From Lithobates sylvaticus (lineage: Eukaryota; Chordata; Amphibia; Anura; Ranidae): a stretch of 64,000 nucleotides of DNA. The stretch's first letter is position 1; the number at the start of each line of letters is the position of its first letter. Both the position numbers and the translations under genes were made by a program. The notes beneath the pieces were generated by a model that was not told the origin of the DNA, made no database searches, and saw nothing but the letters and a program-made list of their open reading frames with translations. The DNA is taken from assembly GCA_028564925.1 (NCBI GenBank), contig CM053033.1:85714468-85778467 (forward strand). Direction: 5' to 3'. This document shows, piece after piece, positions 58,640 to 64,000 of this stretch.

Positions 58640-59062
58640 GTATGGGTTCCTTTTTGATTTGGACAGGCAGCTCTGCTGTATGAAAACATCCGTACAAGCT
58701 TACTTTGGCGTCCGATCTGGCAGCCTCCACCATCCTGCCAAAGATTTATGAGCTGTGTTTTCTTTTTTGAGTATAGCACATAACATTTTTTTCTGGCTTC
58801 CTTTTAATATGTGCAAGATTTATAGCTGTTTACATACATGAAATTTCAGCTTATATTTATTTTTCCTGTTACAGCCCTGTGTATTTATTTCTGCATCAAG
58901 AGGAGCTTAACCATTTTTTTCAATTTTGCAGTCTGTCCTCGTAGAAAAAAAATGTTGACTTCCTTTTAAATGGCATTGCCAGGCATTTCACATTTTCATA
59001 GGTATGGGTAGTATGTCTTCCCACCAGTTTTCTAGACCGAAATTGCAAAAATCTCTTGGCGC
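58640..59062. other. ralgps1 intron, no feature
   Basis: AT-rich intronic DNA after the donor; nothing recognisable apart from T-runs. Confidence 0.6.
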
Positions 59063-59065
59063 TCT

Positions 59066-59495
59066 AAAGCCCCATACACACGGTCGGACTTTTTCATGGA
59101 TTCTGTCCGATCGGACAATGTTGTTGAAAAATCAGACCGTGTGTATGCACCATCGGACAGTGTACGTCGGATTGTCCGCCGGACAAAGTCTTATCTCCTG
59201 CTGGAAAGATTTGCCGACAACACGGTCCGATCACACCAAATCCGAGCGTGTGTACGGTTGTCCGACGGACAAAGTGCTACGCATGCTCAGATCACATTAC
59301 AAGACCAAAGCTATTGGCTACTAGCCTCTACGTAGTCCCGTCGTAGGCAACAAACGTCACCACGTTCAGAATGATCGGATTTTCCGACAACTTTGTCCGA
59401 CCGTGTGTACGCAAAACCAACATCGGACAAAGTATGACGGACAGGATCCGACCGACCTGGTCCGCGGATTGTCCGACCGTGTGTATGGGGCTTTA
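59066..59495. mobile_element. MITE with AAAGCCCCATACACACGG ends
   Basis: TCTAAAGCCCCATACACACG at 59063 and its exact complement ending at 59497 form perfect TIRs of at least 27 bp. End symmetry (CTAAAG/CTTTAG) hides the duplication; TA or a 3-bp TWA is possible. The body is dense in GTCCGA/TCGGAC words. Intact arms suggest a recent insertion. Confidence 0.8.
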
Positions 59496-59859
59496 GACTA
59501 TTTACCCCCATTTTACTCAGACACAATGTTTTTGTGCTTTGGCATCCTAAGAATTTGCACCCAAACCAACCCATGTGTATGGACTAAACTGAACACAAAG
59601 ATGACAACTGCCACTGGGACTGATATTGATGGGAAACCCAAAGAGTTACAGTTGTCACCAGAAAAGGTGGTCAGGAAAAATCTTTCAGTAGGAAACCTTT
59701 TCTGATGGCAAATGTCTTAAGAGAGGATTTCCTTTCTCTTTTTCAGAGATCTGTTATCACTTTCTTTTGTGTCCGTTGAACAAGAAGTGAAGAGAAATGT
59801 ATTAATTTTTTTCTTTATTATAGGTACTTATAATGCCATCATTTTACACAGCGCTTTAC

Positions 59860-59890
<31 letters not shown>

Positions 59891-59905
59891 ATATATATAT
59901 ATATT
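59860..59905. repeat. (GT)n-(TA)n microsatellite
   Basis: About 11 GT units then TA repeats, directly before the SINE; possibly grown from its tail. Confidence 0.9.
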
Positions 59906-59924
59906 TCATTCACATCAATCCCAT

Positions 59925-60086
59925 CAGGGCCAATTTAGACAGGTGCCAAATAACCTACCAGTATGTCTTTGGAGTGTGGGAAGAAACCAGAGTACATGGA
60001 GGAAACTCGCGCAAGCACAGGAAGGACATGCAAACTCTGTGCAGGTGGTGCCATGGTTGGAATTCGAACCGACGACCCTACTGAAA
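59925..60086 (-). mobile_element. tRNA-derived SINE with a widely conserved core
   Basis: Read on the minus strand, GGTTCGAATTCC (60059-60070) matches a tRNA-type B box, so the tRNA-like head is at the right. The body on the + strand (ACCTACCAGTATGTCTTTGG, AGTGTGGGAAGAAACCAGAG, GGAGGAAACTCGCGCAAGCA, ATGCAAACTCTGTGCAG) is a sequence I recall from many animal genomes as a conserved SINE core, possibly the Nin/Meta-SINE type. That subtype name is from memory. The A-box end is truncated. Not a functional tRNA gene. Confidence 0.7.
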
Positions 60087-60089
60087 CAT

Positions 60090-61307
60090 TTTGTACTTCT
60101 CATTAACTTCTGACCTAGAAGAGTGGCTGAACCTTACCAGCAGTGACACAGACAGAACTTTTTAAAAAAAATAAAAACAAAATTTGGCTAGAGATGTGCT
60201 TTAAATTTTTATTATTGAGATTGGATAGCTGCAAGGCTCCATGCACACTGGGCTTAAAAAAATGCCAGTTCCCTTGGCAGAAAAAGTGTGTTTTTGTACA
60301 CATTTAGGCACGGTTAGGAGTGTTTCACATTTTTTCCTGCCTGTAAACGCTGAGCTTAAAATATACCTCTAAATGTCCTAATGTGCATGGACATGTAAGA
60401 TAATATTTAGCTGCTTTTACAGGCTAAACACAACTCCTGTAGAAGCAGTGATTTTTTTTTTTTTTTTAAGCCATTGTTCATGGACCCTATAGGTGAAACA
60501 GAAAGCTCCTTTAAATAGAGGACATTATTATTAATAACTAAAGATCTGTTAATGAACATTAGTTTGTCATTTGTAATCATATAAACCTGTCTGGTAAAAG
60601 TAGATTGTCCTGACAGCCTTGGCGCCACTGCAACCTTCTGTCTGCGTTGCAAGGGGCGTTCGGTTCTTAATGAATAAGTGCATTTGTACGAAGACACAGA
60701 ACGGTACAGTGCAATGTCAAAGGTTGCTAAAGTCCTAGTGCACTCTGGGAGCTCAAAACTTCTTGCTGCTTATGACTGAAATGTGCTGTAACCAATTCAT
60801 TGTATATAATAAAAAATGTTCAAAAGCAGAGCAGCCTTCATGCCAATACACTTGATGTAGGGATAACTTAACCTATTCAAGTCGTACATTTTTTCTGCCT
60901 AGAGCCCATGTAAGGTACTCAGGTGCTTCCTTGTGCCCATTTGCCAAAAGGATTAATTGCAGGACGGTCTAAACTTGGGTTACTACGCAATCCTACCAGA
61001 CATGCTTATCATATCTTCCACTCTCTACTGTGAGTGCCCCACAGGGGAATACCTTCACTTTTAGCCATGCCGGAGACCAGGTGAAAGGGAGCCAACTCTA
61101 AACGGCAAACAAACAATCGCTCTGCTGAAGGCTGGCCCAACACTTAGCCTAGCTCTATTTCAGACACACAGCAAGCAGCCTATTTGGAACTTTCTATATC
61201 TATGTCATAATGTCTCGGAATACAGTCTAAATTCAGCTATCAATGTCCAGAACCCAAAAACATCCCTCCTCTTTTCCTACTCCTGTTGGACACTGATATG
61301 CTGATCC
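60090..61307. other. ralgps1 intron, no gene recognised
   Basis: About 60230-60330 has decayed 'CCATGCACACTGGGC' MITE-like text. The 61000-61300 part looks unique. No exon found. Confidence 0.5.
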
Positions 61308-61310
61308 TAA

Positions 61311-61666
61311 GGGCACTTTCACACTGTGGGATCGGCGGTAAAGCGCCGCTATTTTAGCAGCGATTTACCATTGTTTTAGCTGCGCTTTTTGGCCACTAGC
61401 GGGGCGTTTTTTTTTTTTTATCATTCTCCCTCGCTAGTGGCCGAAAAAGGGTTAAAAGCGTCACTGCCCATTGATTTCAATGGGCAGGGGTGCTTTAGGG
61501 AGCGCCTGAAAGATGCTGCTTACGGGACTTTTTTAAGCAACCTGCCAGCGCACCGCTCCAGTGTGAAAGCCCTCGGGCTTTCACACTAGAGTGACAGGAG
61601 AGGCGCTTTACAGGCGCTATTTTTAGCGCTATAGCGCCTGTAAAGCACCTCAGTGTAAAAGTAGCA
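61311..61666. mobile_element. Harbinger-type MITE (TAA duplication)
   Basis: GGGCACTTTCACACTGTGGG at the left, CTCAGTGTAAAAGTAGCA at the right, TAA at 61308-61310 and 61667-61669. Same subfamily as 22424-22751 and 57976-58379 (GCGCTTTACAGGCGCT, CCGCTCCAGTGTGAAAG inside) but more diverged. Confidence 0.8.
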
Positions 61667-62004
61667 TAAAAGATGCTGAATCAGAGGGGAATGAAGAGGA
61701 TGTTGAGGCAGTGCTGAAGGAGACTTCTCCACCATACTGACACTATATTTAAGAGGGAGCTTCCTGCAATATGCTTGCTAATGTTGAAAACCTTGTTTCC
61801 TCTGTCTGCGAAAGCTTTGGCATTGTACATGTAGACTTTCCTCTGTCTCGTCATGTCCCCTTGGCCACCAAGAGACCTAGTAAGCCTTTCAAAACATTTC
61901 CCTGTGGGGCATTTCTAAAGTTGACCCTGCAGTCTCTGTCCTAAACAAACATGTCACTGTACCTGTACTGTACATTGTACCTGTGGAGATGTTTTGTCCT
62001 TTAA

Positions 62005-62465
62005 CCACTGAATTACTGGAAGGATTTGCCCCTTAATGACCAGGCCATTTTTTTGTAATACGGCACTGCGTCGCTTTAACTGACAATTGTGCAAAGCTGT
62101 ACCCAAACAAAAGTTATGTCCTTTTTTCCCCCACAAATGGTGCTTTCTTTTGGTGGTATTTGATCACCTCTGCGGTTTTTATTTTTTGCGCTATTAACAA
62201 AAAAAAAAGGAACCGTTTTGGAAAAAAAAGCAATATTTTTTTAAATTTTTCTATAATAAATATCCCTCCCAAAAAATAAAAATTTCTTCCTCAGTTTAGG
62301 CCGATATATATTCTTCTACATATTTTTGGTAAAAATAAATCGCAATAAGCGTATATTGATTGGTTTGTGCAAAAGTTATTTCGTCTATAAAATGGGGGAT
62401 ATATTTATGGCATTTTTGTTTATTTATTATTTTTTTTTTTACTAGTAATGGCAGCGATCTTTGAC
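62005..62465. mobile_element. Truncated TTAA (piggyBac-like) element, AACCxCTT family
   Basis: CCACTGAATTACTGG after TTAA (62001-62004); inverted core (CCCACAAATGGTGCTTTC near 62131, AAGCGTATATTGATTGG near 62347). The GC-rich half and the right end are missing where the next element begins. Confidence 0.75.
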
Positions 62466-62469
62466 ATTT

Positions 62470-62862
62470 TTTTTTTTACTCACCTCTAAATGGATATTGC
62501 TAGGGGGTCCCTCGTAGTCTGCCTCCCTCAGTGCCTGGGCTCCTGACGTCACTTCCCCTTGGCGCAGGAAGGGCTCGGCTCTGCCCCCTCCCTCTTGTCA
62601 ATCATCTGGGACACGTGACAGGTCCCAGATGATTGCGTGGCCAATCGAGGCGCCGCTCGCGCATGCGCAGTGGATGCCTGGCTATGAAACCACAGCCGGG
62701 CGCCCACACTTACAATGTCGGCGCTGCCGAATGGAGGGGGACACGCGTGGGGCTTCGATTCCCCCGCATCGCTGGACCCTGGGACAGGTAAGTGTCCGAT
62801 TTATTAAAAGTCAGCAGCTACAAATACTGCAGCTGCTTACTTTTAATAATGGGAACACCACT
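62470..62862. mobile_element. TTAA MITE, left end lost
   Basis: Right end GGGAACACCACT before TTAA (62863-62866). Contains AGCAGCTACAAATACTGCAG and GCAGCTGCTTACTTTTAATA, plus GTCCCAGATGATTG and its inverted counterpart CAATCATCTGGGAC. No coding content. Confidence 0.55.
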
Positions 62863-62866
62863 TTAA

Positions 62867-64000
62867 GACCTTTATCTGGGTGACCACCTACAAAAAAATC
62901 TGCTCTCCTGCTTTTCATGCTCCTGGAGTATCTAGATGTAATTCTACTTCTCAGGCAAAGGTCTTTCTTCCAGAAATAAAGGTTCTGTAAGACCCGTTTC
63001 ACACCGAGGGCGTATTGCAGGCACTATAGCGTTAGAAATAGCGCCTGCAATCCGCCCTCAAACTGCTGCTTCATTGTCTGCAGCGGTGCGCTGGCAGGGC
63101 ATCACAAAAAGTCCTGCCAGCAGCTTCTTTGGAGCAAAGAAGGAGCGGTGAACCCACCGCTCCTCCACCGCTGCTCCCCATTGAAATCAATGGGGCAGCG
63201 CTGTAATACCGCCGGCAAAACGCTGCTATTGCTGGGTTTTGCCGGTGGTTTCAACCCTTGGCTGCCATCAGGGGGTAAAAGTGCCCCGCTAGCGGCCGAA
63301 ATGCGGCGCAAATCCGCCGGTAAAACGCCGCTAAAAATAGCAGCGTTTTACAGCCGACGCTATAGGCGGATCGGTGTGTGAAAGGGCTCTAAGAGTTCAA
63401 CTACTGAGATCTGAAAGATATTCCACAGTGAGATTGCCCTTTAAAGAGTTCTGGGCCCAATGGTTGCCTCTTTCAACCATTAGGCCCAGGCAGTACACTT
63501 CGACCAATTCAAGAACTCTCCAACTAAACATTCTAAAAGCATTGACAATGCAGGCTATTTCTTAGATCCACCCATGCTTCTATACCCCAAAAACAAGTAA
63601 TTCCTTGTCCTGGTGGATCATCACTTCAACTCTGACAGTGAGGAAATCCTTCTTCCCCCTACAATTAGATGGTTCAAGGAACATAGTTGAGGCAGAGGCT
63701 TTCCATCCAGTGCTGAACCCCCCCCCCCCTTTTTTGTAGTGATAACCAATTGTGGTGCAGTGACACAAGGAGGCATGAGGAGCCTGGCTGCCTTTAAGGA
63801 ACCAAATCAAATTCTTTCTTGGGCAAAAACTCACTATCCAGAGATTACTGCTATGTACATCCCAGGAGTGGACATTTGGCAAGCGGATCATTTCACCTGC
63901 CACCTCCTGGACCAAGAGAAATGGGTTCTTCATCCAGATGTCCTCAATCTTGTATGCCAAAGATGATGGACTCTGGATGTGGGCATCCTAGCTTTCAGAT
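62867..64000 (+). mobile_element. DIRS-like retroelement fragment, runs off the window end
   Basis: Translated pieces on the + strand resemble the reverse transcriptase/RNase H region of DIRS-type tyrosine-recombinase retroelements: TSQAKVFLPEIKV before the inserted MITE, and RTLQLNILKA, SNSLSWWI and ITAMYIPGVDIWQADHF after it. It is an old, broken fossil interrupted by a Harbinger-type MITE at 62991-63389. The minus-strand 126-codon frame over it is its shadow. Confidence 0.7.
62991..63389. mobile_element. Harbinger-type MITE inserted in the DIRS-like fragment
   Basis: GACCCGTTTCACACCGAGGG at the left, TCGGTGTGTGAAAGGGCTC at the right, TAA at 62988-62990 and 63390-63392. Palindromic CGCTGCTATT, CCACCGCTCC and GCGCTGTAATACCGCC words inside. 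Confidence 0.88.

Noticed and set aside
58537-58779. 80-codon minus-strand frame over the ralgps1 exon
   Set aside because: Shadow of the exon; the + strand has the splice sites and the recognised peptide.
60059-60086. Possible tRNA gene from the GGTTCGAATTCC box
   Set aside because: No acceptor stem or A box in the right place; the box is joined to a SINE core.

Overview
This window is eukaryotic nuclear DNA from a large, repeat-rich vertebrate genome. The repeats point to a neobatrachian frog, most likely a true frog (Ranidae). That rests on dense families of TTAA-flanked foldback elements, 'CTTTCACAC' Harbinger-type MITEs, Tc1 copies and an AACC(A/G)CTT-ended family that I remember from ranid sequence; it is inference, not a database result. 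Nearly all long open frames are chance or transposon-derived.

Host genes. One exon is recognised with good confidence: the first coding exon of ralgps1 on the + strand (58513-58639, ATG at 58583). It has a clean acceptor and donor and its 19 codons resemble the vertebrate RALGPS1 N-terminus. A second stretch, 39743-39831, has excellent splice signals and may be an upstream noncoding exon. If so, much of the window is the 5' intron of ralgps1. On the - strand at 13438-14184 lies an unbroken 248-codon frame related to thiamine triphosphatase (THTPA, CYTH fold) that has lost the family's signature residues.

Layout. 1-9 kb: hAT MITEs with 8-bp duplications, TTAA foldbacks, and a chain of four end-to-end elements (7.1-9.0 kb). 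9-19.2 kb: more MITEs, the thtpa-like frame, a TTAA-bounded element and a long TA/CA microsatellite. 19.2-22.1 kb: quiet, probably unique intron. 22.1-25.2 kb: Harbinger MITEs, a foldback and another TTAA element. 25.4-31.8 kb: a Tc1 copy split by a 5.6-kb TTAA element with internal tandem and inverted arrays. 32.4-37.1 kb: TTAA elements, one nested, and a near full-length decayed Tc1. 37-41.5 kb: mostly unique, with the candidate exon and one foldback. 41.6-45 kb: Penelope-like element with a minus-strand promoter-like segment and a homopurine tract. 46.4-51.7 kb: foldback, a second decayed Tc1, an internally deleted L1-like LINE, then a TA microsatellite and 50 C. 52.8-57.7 kb: hAT MITE, possible LTR remnant, and a three-level nest. 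58-64 kb: Harbinger MITE, ralgps1 exon, intronic MITEs, a SINE and a DIRS-like fragment running off the end.

The most unusual structure is the repeated pattern in which TTAA-target elements abut and share a single TTAA, as though new copies land in the duplicated site of an older one. Several nested insertions preserve the exact empty-site sequence, so the order of events can be read directly.
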